Below are positions 45,294-56,082 of a stretch of DNA of 64,000 bases, piece after piece. The notes under the pieces were generated by a model that did not search any database, had not been told where the DNA came from, and saw nothing but the letters and a program-made list of their open reading frames with translations. The stretch spans positions 4,960,001 to 5,024,000 of the forward strand of contig NC_060023.1 of assembly GCF_021134715.1 (NCBI RefSeq). Direction: 5' to 3'. Numbering within the stretch: the stretch's first letter is position 1; every line of letters starts with the position of its first letter. Made by a program: the position numbers and the translations under genes. This stretch comes from Daphnia pulex (Eukaryota > Arthropoda > Branchiopoda > Diplostraca > Daphniidae).

Positions 45294-45504
45294 TGTGTTT
45301 TGATTTCTGTTTTCATTACTGTCAAAAAGTGGTTGTTGCTACACAACCAACGGTAGATGGCGCTGGCGACTGTCCCGCATTTGGTTTCTTTGTCCCATAC
45401 TTTTTATCGGTGTCCCGACTTAGGAAGGTGTTCGGCCTATACTAAAGCATGCGAAACGGCAATAGCCAAAAAGTGTCCCGAATTAGGAACAATACCCTAT
45501 TTAC

Positions 45505-46280
45505 TATTCATGGTTTTATGAATAGTTTTGGTTTTATATCATAAATTTTATGATTCAAAAATCAAAATATCATCCTTAAACTTCGCAAATTATGAGCATT
45601 TATTTTGTTCGAAAATTTATTCGAAAATTTTTATTCTTTTTTTTTAATTCTTTATTCGATCCAATTTTTGGCTAGACCAGAGATAAGGAGATGGGACACT
45701 GCCGTGTTAAAGCGGCCATGACAATTTTCTGCGCGCCATCTAGTGGCTAATGCCCTCCTTTCATCATTAGCAGACGAATTGCCAGCAATTCCCATTCGCA
45801 CGTACTGGTTGTGAGGCACCTTGTTTGAATTTTGTCAAAGGAAGCTAGAGGAGGACGACTAGCATGAGGGTATGATTCCCGTATAATGATAGTTGATACC
45901 CCCTCGCCTAAAACAGTGTTTCTCATTTAAGATAATCATAATCTAGAAGCACTATATCTGTTTTTTTCTCACTTCGGTGAACTCAATGACAACGTTTTAA
46001 GCCTTTTAACTCAAACTCTTTTACATCAATAATTAGACTTGAAGTTAATCAATAGAAGGGAACAGTCTAACTAAATTTCTCCTCCCAGTCCCTTTACAAT
46101 TATGAAGTCAGGCTGTGTAGGAGAATTTCAGTTGGACCGTTCCCTCATAAAATTTTAACTTGTTGAAGTAATAATATCTTCTTGTTGAAGAAGACATTGA
46201 CTATCATTGGGAACGGTCAAACTTTAACCCTTTACATCAAGAATATGTTTGAAGTGACTCAATATAAGGGAGAGGTCCAA
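45505..46280. other. No recognisable gene
   Basis: AT-rich DNA without motifs. AGACCAGAGATAAGGAGATG near 45,675 may be part of a repeat, since CATCTCCTTATCTCTG occurs near 52,682. Confidence 0.4.
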
Positions 46281-46284
46281 ATAA

Positions 46285-47185
46285 ATGCTCCACCATGGAG
46301 CATTTAGTTCAAGTTCAAGCGGCTGCAACCATCCCCGGATTTCAATTGGTCTCTGCTGCCTGTTTGGAATTGTATTCTGTGCATCCCAAATATATTTCCG
46401 GGACGCGTGGTTGCGTAAACCCACTTGGTTGCCAAACCCAAGGATGCTGTTTAGCAGCTTTCCTATTGATACTTTCTCTCGCGCTCTCAGCCTTCTGGCT
46501 GTTAGTCAGTCGATTTTCTCTTTCACTGAATTTTTACACTCAAAGCTGACAAGTACTTCACCATTCTCAATATGGTGTGTCCCCTGAGTAACTATACATA
46601 TTTACTGTACTCCCGCAATTATTCGGATACATGTATTTATCTGACAATGTATATATTGGCTAGCATGTGCATTACACAATATGTTACAACACTGTTGCGC
46701 TTCGGCGATGTGGTTGAGCATTTGCCCCATTTGCCCTACAAAGTGGCGGATTATGCGGAGATTACGGAGAGGTTGTTCATGCGGAAGCAGTACGCCTTGG
46801 TGAGGTCTTGTCGGAGGCGGCGGAGGGCAGTCGGCTTGTTGATCCTCACCAAGGTTTGCATTGTTGTCCTGTGTGCCATCTTCTGCTTGACCGTTCTGGA
46901 GCCAAGGCGGCACACCGGCATCTTATGGTCTTTGAGGTTGACGTCAACGGTGACTGCAACGATTACGGGGAATTTCAATTCGGAGCTATATACAACTACA
47001 ATACAATTACGAGCAAATACTGGAGCTAGATAGAAATACAGTTTAACATTAGAAAATTAAAAACAGGACACTGGACTGAAAACAGACACTTACCAGGGAA
47101 GATAGCAGGGAGAGATGTACGATAGAATTAGTTGGCTCGTTGTGTTCTCTTAGCATGTTCAGATAACGTCTGATTTTTACATTCG
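46285..47185 (-). pseudogene. Unrecognised gene fragment, duplicated copy 1
   Basis: On the minus strand a segment with a donor GTAAGT near 47,092 and an acceptor near 47,030 leads to LKFPVIVAVTVDVNLKDH. After a frame change comes VPPWLQNGQAEDGTQDNN, NLGEDQQADCPPPPP. Copy 2 at 48 kb has the same order and wording. An extra stretch (about 46,590-46,750) and the segment QQRPIEIRGW near 46,350 separate its downstream part. One upstream codon is a stop where copy 2 is open. I do not recognise the family. The Pro-rich and Asp/Asn-rich composition suggests a disordered protein or a transposon gag-like end. Confidence 0.4.
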
Positions 47186-47189
47186 GATT

Positions 47190-47690
47190 TGCTATTGAGG
47201 TAAAAAATTAAAGGAGGAGGAGGACTGAAGGAATGGTGTAAGTTTTTATAATTGATTAATTGCTCGAGGTCGCTAAGTAGTGACGGATCGGCAATTGAGA
47301 TTGTCGGACAAGTGGCGAGACCTGGATCTAGGTGTTGAATTCGAATTCACAGCTTATATTTCAAAGTAGAAAAAAAAGAAAGAGGTAACCTTAGGCATAA
47401 TGGTACTAACTAAATTTAGGCCTATATGAGGCTTTCCATAACCACTACAAAACATTACATAATAGCTGGAATTCGGTGAAGTTGACTTCCAGGTTTCGGA
47501 TTTACTTGAACTGGCTTCCTCCGGATGCCTCACTTCTTTTACGGAAACTGTAAAGGGAAGAAAAGGACCAGTGCGTTAGTAAACCATAGTAACGCGATGG
47601 TGGGTGGGAAATAAATACACTCGGGTCTTGAAACTTGTCCTAGGAAACATCTCAATTGCCTGAGTAATTTTTGAGTAATTGCCTAAGTTG
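47190..47690. other. No recognisable gene
   Basis: Mixed-composition DNA between the duplicated fragment and the recombinase fragment. Nothing is supported. Confidence 0.4.
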
Positions 47691-47695
47691 TCGGC

Positions 47696-47917
47696 CTAAG
47701 GTAATAAAAAATCCACTACCGTGCCTACGTCCCAAAACATTGCGTATTTTGGGACTGAGTGTTTCCTATTGTAAGCTCCTTTCATTAGCTTCAGCACCAG
47801 TGGGCGTTTGCCTATGTCGACACCACATGTTCTGCCCAGCGTCGAGGAAAGCATGGACCGGGCGACGTTTACCGTCCTAAACCATACAGTAACAGACCAA
47901 TTTTTTCCAATCATCAT
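47696..47917 (-). pseudogene. Tyrosine-recombinase fragment (DIRS/Ngaro or Crypton-like)
   Basis: The 73-codon frame reads ARSMLSSTLGRTCGVDIGKR, PLVLKLMKGAYNRK and VPKYAMFWDVGTVVDFLL. The pattern (xVGxxPLVxxLxKGxYNxxPPxPKYxxxWDVxxVxxYL) is one I associate with the core-binding region of tyrosine recombinases found in invertebrate DIRS-like retroelements and related proteins. The catalytic domain with its Arg-His-Arg-Tyr residues is not visible here, so only a piece remains. Confidence 0.55.
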
Positions 47918-48044
47918 CTAGCGGTAAAAATGTTCATTAGTATGCATAGAAGATAGCACGCAGAAGTAAATAAAAAAGAAAAGATGTAATGCAATTTTTT
48001 TTTTATTTCCCTTTTTTTATATATTGAATAGGCGGTTATTTCTA

Positions 48045-48515
48045 ATTTCAATCATTTTCATTGGGGGTGGTGGCGGTAGCGGAACATTTAGTTCCATCCT
48101 TCCAATCCTCAAATTTCAATTGGTCTCCGCTGCTTTTGCCTTGGCTGTTGCAAGGTGGTGGAGGTGGAGGAGGGCCATCGGCTACTTGTCGATCCTCGCC
48201 AAGGTTTCCACTGTTGTCCCATGGGCCATCCTCTGCTGGACCGTTCTGAAGCCAAGGTGGCACATTGTGTATCGGGTGGTCTTTGAGGGTGACGGTGACG
48301 GCGACAGTTACGGTGCATTTCAAGTTAGGGTCAGGAGCTAGATGAAAATACAGTTTAGCATTTGAAAAATTTAAAAAAAAAACAGTAAACTGGACTGAAA
48401 ACAGACAATAACCAGGAAAGATAGCAGGTAGAGATTTACGGTAGAATTTGTTGGCTCGTTGTGTTCCCTTAGCATGTTCAAATAACTTCAGTTTTTACAT
48501 TCAGATTTTTTTATT
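48045..48515 (-). pseudogene. Unrecognised gene fragment, duplicated copy 2
   Basis: An upstream exon-like piece (EHAKGTQRANKFYRKSLPAI, about 48,485-48,415) and a downstream piece (LKCTVTVAVTVTLKDH, NVPPWLQNGPAEDGPWDN, PPPPPPPCNSQGKSSGDQLK; stop near 48,048) are joined in frame if the DNA between about 48,414 and 48,341 is an intron ending CATCTAG. The donor here is GTTATT, weaker than the GTAAGT of copy 1. It shares about 330 bases with 46,850-47,185. The function is unknown. Confidence 0.4.
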
Positions 48516-48519
48516 CGTT

Positions 48520-48990
48520 CTTAATTTTGTGCTGAGTATATGTCTTCTGTAAATTGGTTGGCTGGACGCTGAATTATTTTATTTTCGTTACTGGATATGG
48601 CTTTTGTTGATAGGGAGATTAATTTACTCGTGATGTGTAGCTAGTATATAGAAGATAGTTTAAAATCCATCTATGCAGAAAGGATATTGGAAGAATAAAT
48701 TATAAGGGGGCATGTTGATTGCTGAAAAGTGGAAACATATTCCTACATGGTGAGTTGCGAGTTTCTTATTCAGATTGTTTTCAGCAGGAAGTGAGTTGTA
48801 TGAAGGGTTTTAGTGTTTCGTTGTCTTATGGAAAGTCGGTTGAGGAGTCAAAAAGGAAAAAAAATGTCTGCGATTTGATTCGTCGAAGGGAAGGTTTGGA
48901 ATTCTGGATTTTTTTTTTTTGAAGGGACGGTTGCAAAGCTGTCGTTGCCATTGCCGATCATGGCTCTCATGAAGGACCAAGCCAAATTGT
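48520..48990. other. No recognisable gene
   Basis: AT-rich. The end overlaps the 3' limit of the LINE remnant. Open frames are shadows. Confidence 0.4.
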
Positions 48991-48999
48991 CCTTCGGCC

Positions 49000-51350
49000 A
49001 TCTCTAGGGTCCAGGCTGCTGATAAGGAGGACCACGCTTGTTTTTTTAGTTGATGATCGTTCTTTTTTTAAAAGCTTCTGCTTTTTTCCAGGCCGTTCTC
49101 TTTTAATGACGATAGGGGACTGTCGCAATTCTTTTCCGTTTTTTTTTTAGATACGGCTGCCTGACAGTTTTTATTCCACCAGGAACGGCGGTGATCCTTC
49201 GAGGGAGGGGGGTTGAGATGGGTAGATTTTTTGGAACGTGGGATTGCTGGAGGCTAGAATGGCTTTCATGAATAGTTTTTAAAGTTGGGCGGGATCTTGA
49301 AGCTCCAAATAGGATGATGTGATGAGGAGGTTGTCGAGGGCTGCGTTCCATTGAGGCCACTTGGATTTATCGAAAATCCTAGACGAAGATTTGATGGTCA
49401 GTCGGACTGGGCTGACGTTAAAAGTAGTTATGATTGGGAGGTGGTCGCTATCGGTGTAGGGACCTTGTGTGGTAGTTGAGTTAAGGGCAAATTGAGATGA
49501 TGCGTTGATGAGGTTGATGGTGGATTCTCTCCCGGATGCTGGATCGATTATGTTAGCGATATTAAGTGGAGTGAGGATTGCGGCGTCTGGGTGTTCAAGA
49601 ATGGAGGAGTAGATGGATTTGCCCGCTGTGTTGTCGGTGGAATTTGATTTTCAAAGAGAATGGTGGGCATTGAAATCGCCTGCTATTATGAAGGGGTTTG
49701 GTCTGTTAAACAAAAGGTTGATATCTTCTGGAGGGCAGTCGCCTCTGGGGCAGTAAACTGAGAAACAATCGACTGGGCCCGTTTCTGTGGAAAGTTGTGC
49801 ACCGATGACGTCTAGGGTGTGAGCGTTAAGGTGGGAGCGTTGATATATGAAGCTACTCTTTTTTGAGCTTTTTTGACCCCCCTCCCTCACAATCCTGCTT
49901 CCTAAGGGATGGATGAAAGGGGGTGTGGGATGCAGGATGCTGCTGCCTGGGCTTAGAGGGCCATCTGGGAGTCGTTTGTCGCTGTTGATGATGGGGGGGG
50001 GGGTGCTTTTGGCTACGTTTTGTGCCATCATATTGGTCAGATTTCCGAGGAGGGACTCTAATATGTCGAAGCAGGCAGATTGGGCAGTGGGGCTGGCTTT
50101 CTGTTTTGTTCTCTGGGTTGTCGAAGCGGACATCGAAGTGCCTGAAATTTTATAAATTTTTTTTTCGAATGTCTTCGAGGTCTTACGTGATGGATTGGAT
50201 TGATGCGTTTATGTCGGGGATCGTTATTTTACAGATGAGTTTAATTCCCGCTTGGAGCGATGATAGTTGTTGGGACGCTGGATCTGAGAGAGAAGGCCGG
50301 GATGGAACGGAAGGGCGTGTTTTTGACCGCCTTGCTGAATCGGCGATTGTGTTGTAGACGGGCTTCTTTAATCGTAATGCCTTGGTCTGCCGTGGTTTTG
50401 AGGATTGCTTTCATTTCTACGAACTCCGGGCAGGTGTCGTTGTCAGTTTCGTGGGAGAGGCTATGACTGTTGAAGCATTTAGTGGAGCAGAATGACTCAA
50501 TTGGGCGGGATTTTCCACTTTTTTTACAGCAGACTAAGCCTTGGCTACACCTGAAGGTGGGTTGACCAAGGTGCCAGCATTTTTTTGCAGCTGAATGGGG
50601 TTGGAAACGATTGTTGGACGCGATAGATCATAGCGGCAATTTTTACCCTGTCTGGGATTTTGGATGAGAAGGTTAGGATGAATGTTTCAGACAGGATTTT
50701 GGGGTGATTTCTTACGGGCAGACGCTTCTCGTGGACGACGTTTTGTTCGGTAAGAGCGGCTAGGATCTCTTATTCCTTGTCTAGGATTGGGAAACCGTGG
50801 ATGACGCCTTTCGACATTATTGAGGAGATGACGGTTCTTGGAAGGGAGCATGAAATAGATCTACCAGCAATTTCGGAGGCTGACAGGATCGCATCTTGTT
50901 GAGCGATGGTCGATGAGCGCAGAGATCCCCGCCATAATTTCAGGGTCCCTTACTTCACCTACGAGATCACTAAGGGCACGATGGAAGGTGTTGCGTTCGG
51001 CTATTTTCATGTTGCGGAAGTTTGGTTGGTCGTCTGTGAGGTTTATTATTACTGCTAAATGGGGGGGGGGGGGCTGACGGGCGCCTATGGCAGGAAAGTC
51101 GGATGGCCGGGCGGAGTAGGGTTGCTTGCTTGTGGGGCTATTACCGAATTTAAACACCCTATCTTGCATCTTTGGCTCAGTTTCTTGGGAGGAAGGGTTC
51201 GATTACTAACTTTGTGATAATTTGTGCGATATTCTTTTGTGGGCATGAGGTGGAGCGAGGTTGCAGAAAACGCCAGGAGGATGAAAGCACTATATTGTGT
51301 CTGCGAGAAATTACACGTCTGCACGGTACCGTGGCCGAACTCCTAATTCA
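49000..51350 (-). pseudogene. Jockey/CR1-like LINE: gag plus partial endonuclease
   Basis: On the minus strand the upstream part is gag-like ORF1. It has a zinc-knuckle region near 50,550-50,420 (RCSQGLVCCKKSGKSRP, SFCSTKCFNSHSLSHETDND, TCPEFVEMK) in a frame that changes several times. A 160-codon frame (50,133-49,651) then joins the gag end directly to the middle of the AP endonuclease domain (NAHTLDVIGAQLSTETGPVD, FIIAGDFNAHHSL). The domain continues after a stop to GPYTDSDHLPIITTFNV near 49,430 and FDKSKWPQWNAALDNLL. GDFNAHH and SDHLP are the usual catalytic-site words. The first 70-80 residues of the endonuclease are missing, and no reverse transcriptase follows. It is dead by stops, frameshifts and deletion. 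Confidence 0.85.
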
Positions 51351-51354
51351 TTGA

Positions 51355-53550
51355 TAAATAATTTTTTTTTTTTTCATTAAATCAAACATTTCTAGGACTA
51401 AGACCAGCAACTTATCCTTTGTTGAGAAAGCTTCTTGTTGATTCTTTCATGTTCGTTCCTAATCCTAAAGCCCACCGAAGTTATGGCAGCTGGTAGAAAA
51501 AATTCTTTTTTTCCGTACCTAGGTAAAATATTCCTCGGATGCAACAAAAAACTCTGGGAATCCATTATTGTAGAGTAATATTCAATTTATCTTTATTTTG
51601 GTTTTAGGAATAATGTACACATAACCCAAATTTTCTAGGCGGAAACTAAAAGTTGTCCAACATTGGAACCTGAGAATTTGACTTGTGATAGGCCTAGCTA
51701 CTTCTTCGTTGATGTCATCCAATGCTACTGCAGGTAAGTTTTTTATGCTTGCTCTGTTCAATTGCTCATAACCTATATTGTATTGATTGAATTCCCTTTA
51801 AATCTTACACTTTTCAGAGGAATTTTGATTGGTTAGTATAGAACAACCTAAGAATAACCAACACAATTTCGACGTTCGAAATTTGGTAACGACTCGCTCC
51901 AACGCTCCAATTCAATATGATTCATCATCCAAATTACAACGGTTTTGTTTGTATAAGTCACTATTCACCTAATTATTTGAGAAAATGCATTATTTAAACA
52001 ATTCTACGGAATTGTCCAAATAAAAACAATTTTTAACATACCACATTGAACACTTAACAAGCGATCCACGACTCAAGTAGACCGAAATCCTGGAGCGGCT
52101 TTCCAGATCTAAATCCAGAAAAGGCCTTGAAAATCTATCAAAATTATAGCCATATTCGTCTCTGCACGCCGGATTTACCTGCGTTTGCAGAAAGACGAAA
52201 TTCCCACCCATTAAGGAGTTATTTGACTGTAAAGTTTGGGTTTTTTATTTTCTCAGAAAGTAGGGGGACTTTTACATCGCTTTTCGGAAAAACGGGGGAG
52301 ATAGAGCGAAAACTAATTTTATAAAAAGGTTTATTGCTATCTCAACCACCAAAATCCAAAAGGAATTTCTTTTCCGGATTTTATTGGTTGAGATTTGACT
52401 AATTGCCTGAGAGGTTCATTTTTCCCTTTTCCCTCTCTGAATGGCAGCCATTTTTTGTACTCTCCGCTGCGCTCCTTGCGGAAGCAAGCAGAAGGTTTTA
52501 TCTGTTGGCCTTCATTTGAGACCCATAGAAGTCATATTGGCCTTCATATTTAGTGGAACCAAGCTGCACCAAGCCAGCATTTCCCAGTAGTTCAGGATTT
52601 GAACCAAATCGCCCGTACCGCCAAGTAAGGCAAAGCTTTCAGAGCTCTGGACTTTGGACTTTACACAGAGAAGGCCCTAAGCCATCTCCTTATCTCTGCC
52701 GAAACATGAGAAATATGCTGGCGATGGAAAATCGCGTGGAGGGGTTTCGCCCTTCAAATTGCTGTCTCTGAAGTGACAACACAAACGAAAAAGTAGGGAT
52801 TATTGGTTAAAAAAGGAAAAACTAGATATTCTGATGACACTGATGACGATTCGGATATATATTGCTGATGACACTTTTAAGATTGGATCAAGCACATTAA
52901 TCATATTCCCAATGCTGTTGGTAACAGACAAAAAGCATTTATAATTGATCTTGGCAAAATATGTTCCTTTTTTTGTATTTGGCGTAGGCCTACTCAGATT
53001 TGAGTGTTGCCATGGCTCAAATTGCACACAATACATAATAGATGACAGAAATAGAATTTTTTAACATTTGGTGGTACATTAGATAGATTTGTGTACAAGA
53101 GCTGTTCAATATGTTTAAATACAGATTTGATCAGGTAAAATTATGACGAGGCATTTTTTCGTAAAAACAGATTTGTTTAGGCAAAATTATGCAAGGCGAT
53201 TTTGTATAAATTACAGATATGATCAGGTAAAATTATGAAGGGCAATTTGAAGGGCGATTTTGAAGGGCGATTTTGTGGTAGCCATACTATTGAGGGAGTT
53301 GGTATGAACTTTTGCTGATGGAATAATATAAAAAGCATAGTGAAACTAAAGAGAATAGTTCGCAGTGAGCAATTAATTTACGATTAGGGATTTAGAGTTT
53401 CTTTCATTATAAGTTTTTTTAAGGAGAGGCGTATGCTAAGCATATTTGTTTGAGGGCTAATTAAGATTGTACAATATATATATAGGGTAGTAGAGTAGTG
53501 GAGGGCAGCTTATGGTCAGTTTTACTGGCCGAGATCCAAACACCCAGTTA
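51355..53550. other. No recognisable gene
   Basis: Open frames (51,990-52,211 minus, 52,553-52,771 plus and 52,800-53,036 minus) lack motifs. CAGAGCTCTGGACTTTGGAC and TTATCTCTGCCGAAACATGA near 52,640-52,705 have the look of a repeat. Three near-copies of AGATTTGATCAGGTAAAATTATG (variants) occur at about 53,125, 53,170 and 53,217, a 46-47-base tandem repeat. Confidence 0.5.
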
Positions 53551-53559
53551 ATTTTACAA

Positions 53560-54149
53560 AATGTACCATCTCGTTACATAGTTCCTTTTTTTGCAAAAAT
53601 GCTAGTTGGTGGATGAAAGTCGATGTTCATCTGGTTGTACATTTTTTTAGCTTGTTTCTCATGATTTCGTGGTTTTGACATCTATAGATAAAATGTTCGA
53701 GTGTTTCCTCTTCGCTTTTTTACAGTTGCACATAGGTGAAGGGATTTTGTTTATTTTTTGCATATGGCTGTTGAGTTTGCTGTGGCCTGTGAGCACCTGG
53801 ATGACTTGGTGGTGGATGTAGGCATGCTTGAGGATTGTTGCGTCTTTGATGGTTGGGAAGAAATCCCTAGTCGTTTCGTTCTTTTATCTGTGTGTCCATT
53901 CTTCGTTCCAGTTTTCTTTTAACTTAGATAAGATAACTTGGTGTACAAAGTTAGGTGACTGTGTATGAAACCGTTTGGTGATGCGGTTGATAGTGGTTTA
54001 ATTGCCATCTTCGCTTTTTCTGGCTTGCTATAGAGATTCCTTTTGCCCCAATATTTTCTATCAGTCGTGAATCGTCGAAAATATGTTCTTAGCATCGGTG
54101 CAGATATGCGATAAAGATAACTAGGGTAACTATCCAAGTAAATGGTCAT
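53560..54149 (-). pseudogene. 3' end of a LINE ORF2, separate copy
   Basis: On the minus strand the piece IHHQVIQVLTGHSKLNSHMQ, KINKIPSPMCNC is followed, after a one-base frame change, by KSEEETLEHFIYRCQNHE. The LTGHxxLNxHxxxI and CxC...E(T)LEHxxxxC pattern marks the C-terminal Cys/His region of Jockey/CR1-type polymerase proteins, beyond the RNase H. The upstream frame (54,149-53,919) is open but unassigned. It lies upstream of the other LINE remnant on the same strand, so it is a different insertion. Confidence 0.65.
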
Positions 54150-54159
54150 ACCATAAATT

Positions 54160-54510
54160 TCTTGAGTGTTGAGTTAGATATCGAGTAAAAAATCTGCAAT
54201 GAAATTTATTTAAAAAAAGTCTTAAATTAAGCCAGTATAAAAATAATTTCAGAATTCTCACCTGAAAAATTTGTATATTTTTTTCAAGTTGGCTAGAAGT
54301 TGTTAATCAACCCAAGTAAATAGAGCTAGGCATAGATATCAGAGTTCTATAGAAAACCCTGCGGCTCTAGGCTGCACAGGCAAATGTAATTATGATGTTC
54401 GTGAAATTCTAATCCGCATTCTGTTACTGATAACTGATAAAACAAGTTGCAGAAACAAAAATGATACAGAACATTTTTAGATGGGTTGAATAAAGCAAAA
54501 TAGTACTTAT
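54160..54510. other. Short unassigned spacer
   Basis: AT-rich and motif-free. It ends at the SINE. Confidence 0.4.
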
Positions 54511-54512
54511 TT

Positions 54513-54790
54513 GGGGATGTGGGGTGATGTGGACTAGAGCGTCAACGCTCTGGAAAAAGGCAATGAGGCTCTGGTTTCGATCCCCAGCTGAACCCGTCAA
54601 CAAATTGTTAGTCGCGCCTGTAATGGCAGCACAGCACAGATTCTTGATAATAGTGTCAAGAAACATGACGTTAAATATACTATGATGTATAATACATCTC
54701 GATAAACTGAAGCGCCTTTGATCATGTTATGGAAAAGGCGCTATATAAATGTAATACATAATAATAATAATAATAATAATAATAATATTT
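54513..54790 (+). mobile_element. tRNA-derived SINE, plus-strand copy
   Basis: The 5' part is tRNA-like (GGGGATGTGGGGTGATGTGG; B box CTGGTTTCGATCCCCAGC). The middle shares ATGACGTTAAATATACTATG with the 30.7-kb copy. The 3' tail AAAGGCGCTATATAAATGTA is followed by an ATA/AAT microsatellite (about 54,758-54,787). It is a member of the same family as 30,725-31,010, in opposite orientation and with a different terminal tandem repeat. Confidence 0.85.
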
Positions 54791-54930
54791 AGATAACTTA
54801 AGAAATACAGACATTTAAGAAACATGCTTCGGATCTGGAATGCTGTTTAAAATATTGTCACGTAAACGTCGATCATCGAGACGATTCTGGGAAATGACGA
54901 TAAGGGGACGACTGTACTTGGACGATGATG

Positions 54931-55095
54931 GTAGTCGGTGAAATAGGACTGAAACGTAATAGGACTGGTAGAAATAGGACTACGTTTTAGGACTAGTCAA
55001 ATTAGGACTGGTCGAAATAGGACTACATATTGCAACTCACTATTGCCAGTCCTATTTCTCCTTACGAGCAGTCCTATTTCTACCATCCACTAGTC
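54931..55095 (+). repeat. Left terminal repeat with GAAATAGGACT array
   Basis: It begins GTAGTCGGTGAAATAGGACT. Words GAAATAGGACT, GTAATAGGACT and AAATTAGGACT recur at 20-25-base spacing. Beyond 55,040 the same word appears inverted (AGTCCTATTTCT). The right terminal repeat (60,235-60,408) is the complement, with about ten percent differences. Confidence 0.85.
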
Positions 55096-55542
55096 CTATT
55101 TCTACCTGTCCTATTTCAACAGATAAAAGATCTGGCATCCTTGTCGGATTTGCCAAAAGACGAATGAACTGTAGATCCGGCACCGTTCATATACTATTCA
55201 GCCAATTAAACTATGTTAGTAATAGTCCAGTTCGTTTTTCATTTGTAACTTGTATATTTCAAAACTTTTTTAACTTTTTTTTAAATAAAAAGGTTGAATA
55301 CAATCATATTAATAAAGCCCATTTGTTAGAAATATCAATTTGATATGCAATTTAAGGTTTATTCGGAAATAAGATATTGTGTTAAAAGTTTCGATTTTTA
55401 CGGGACTGACGCGCAGCCCAAGCCGGCCAGAAGGGGGGTCGGAGGGGGGGGATTGCACGTACCCATGGGAGAGGGGTAAGAGAAGGGGGGTTTACCTGGG
55501 CCATACCATACGGCACCATCTTTTCCCTATTGCTAAAACGTC

Positions 55543-55620
55543 AACGGTGATATAATGGTTAGCAATCCGTTCTATCATACCAATTGATAGAGGATCGAAG
55601 TTCGATTCTCGGTCAAGGCG
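55543..55620 (+). ncRNA. tRNA-like module in palindrome B, left arm
   Basis: The A-box word TGATATAATGGTTAGCA is followed by GAAGTTCGATTCTCGG, a recognisable B box. The anticodon-arm region has a 6-base stem (CTATCA/TGATAG) around a 7-base loop that lacks the usual U33. A mirrored copy lies at 56,252-56,330 on the minus strand. Confidence 0.5.
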
Positions 55621-55962
55621 AGATAAATGAAAATTTAATTTTGAAAATTTTAAATTACAACAGCCTCAGGTACTGTAATATCAATCGATCACAAATTGCA
55701 TTATATAAATCAATATCTATGGTAATGAATAGCAAATTACCATTTGAACAATTTATTTCCTTTCTCTCAAATCAGCAATGGTGTATTGTTAATCAATTTG
55801 AGTTTCGAATTTTTGAAAAATAAAAATCGTCCAAAAGCTTCCAGCAACCACGCAATCACGCAACAATCACACACATAACGGCAGTTTTCTAAATCAAAAA
55901 TAGTTTACTTATGGAAAGCGGGATTGTAACAAGATTAGTTACGACAAATACTCCAAGGAAAT

Positions 55963-56082
55963 ATGTCGAACCAACTTAGTCTCTCACTGGAAGAAATCCA
56001 AATGTTTTTTGACGATGTACCTGCTGCAGCTTCGACGCCATTGGAGCCTTTTGCAGGAGTAGTAGACTCCATTTTAGTTTAG
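55963..56082 (+). CDS. Small open frame in the loop of palindrome B (39 residues)
   Basis: ATG at 55,963 and stop TAG at 56,080-56,082. The peptide (MSNQLSLSLEEIQMFFDDVP, then a Pro/Ala-rich end) is protein-like rather than random. It may be the N-terminal piece of a transposon protein captured in the loop. No known domain is seen. Confidence 0.3.
   Translation: MSNQLSLSLEEIQMFFDDVPAAASTPLEPFAGVVDSILV

Larger units (their letters stand above)
43527..45499. mobile_element. TA-flanked element with multiple tRNA-like modules, 1,969 bp
   Basis: The left end is TA then GGGTAAAGTACCTAATTCGG. The right end, complemented, is TA then GGGTATTGTTCCTAATTCGG. The terminal repeats are about 24 bases with four mismatches, and TA lies at 43,527-28 and 45,498-99. 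Four copies of a 57-base unit (GTATCCTTACTGTGCTATAA then ATTCGGGACAGCCCT) occur at 44,278 (inverted), 44,504, 44,721 and 44,943. Each unit repeats the terminal word AATTCGGGACA. Six tRNA-like modules sit between them. It encodes no transposase. Confidence 0.85.

Noticed and set aside
46572..47033. 153-codon plus-strand frame resembling a membrane protein
   Set aside because: It is antisense to the duplicated minus-strand fragment, whose duplicate at 48 kb keeps the minus-strand reading; the hydrophobic look is a mirror effect.
54516..54600. Genuine tRNA gene at the SINE head
   Set aside because: The A and B boxes are present but the arms do not pair fully, and it continues into a SINE body and tail.
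54758..54787. CRISPR-like or satellite array
   Set aside because: It is a simple AAT microsatellite at a SINE tail; no repeat-spacer structure exists anywhere in the window.
55584..55823. Plus-strand frame starting in the tRNA-like module
   Set aside because: A copy of it occurs on the minus strand at 56,083-56,289 only because the DNA is palindromic; the sequence is AT-rich and starts in the B box.
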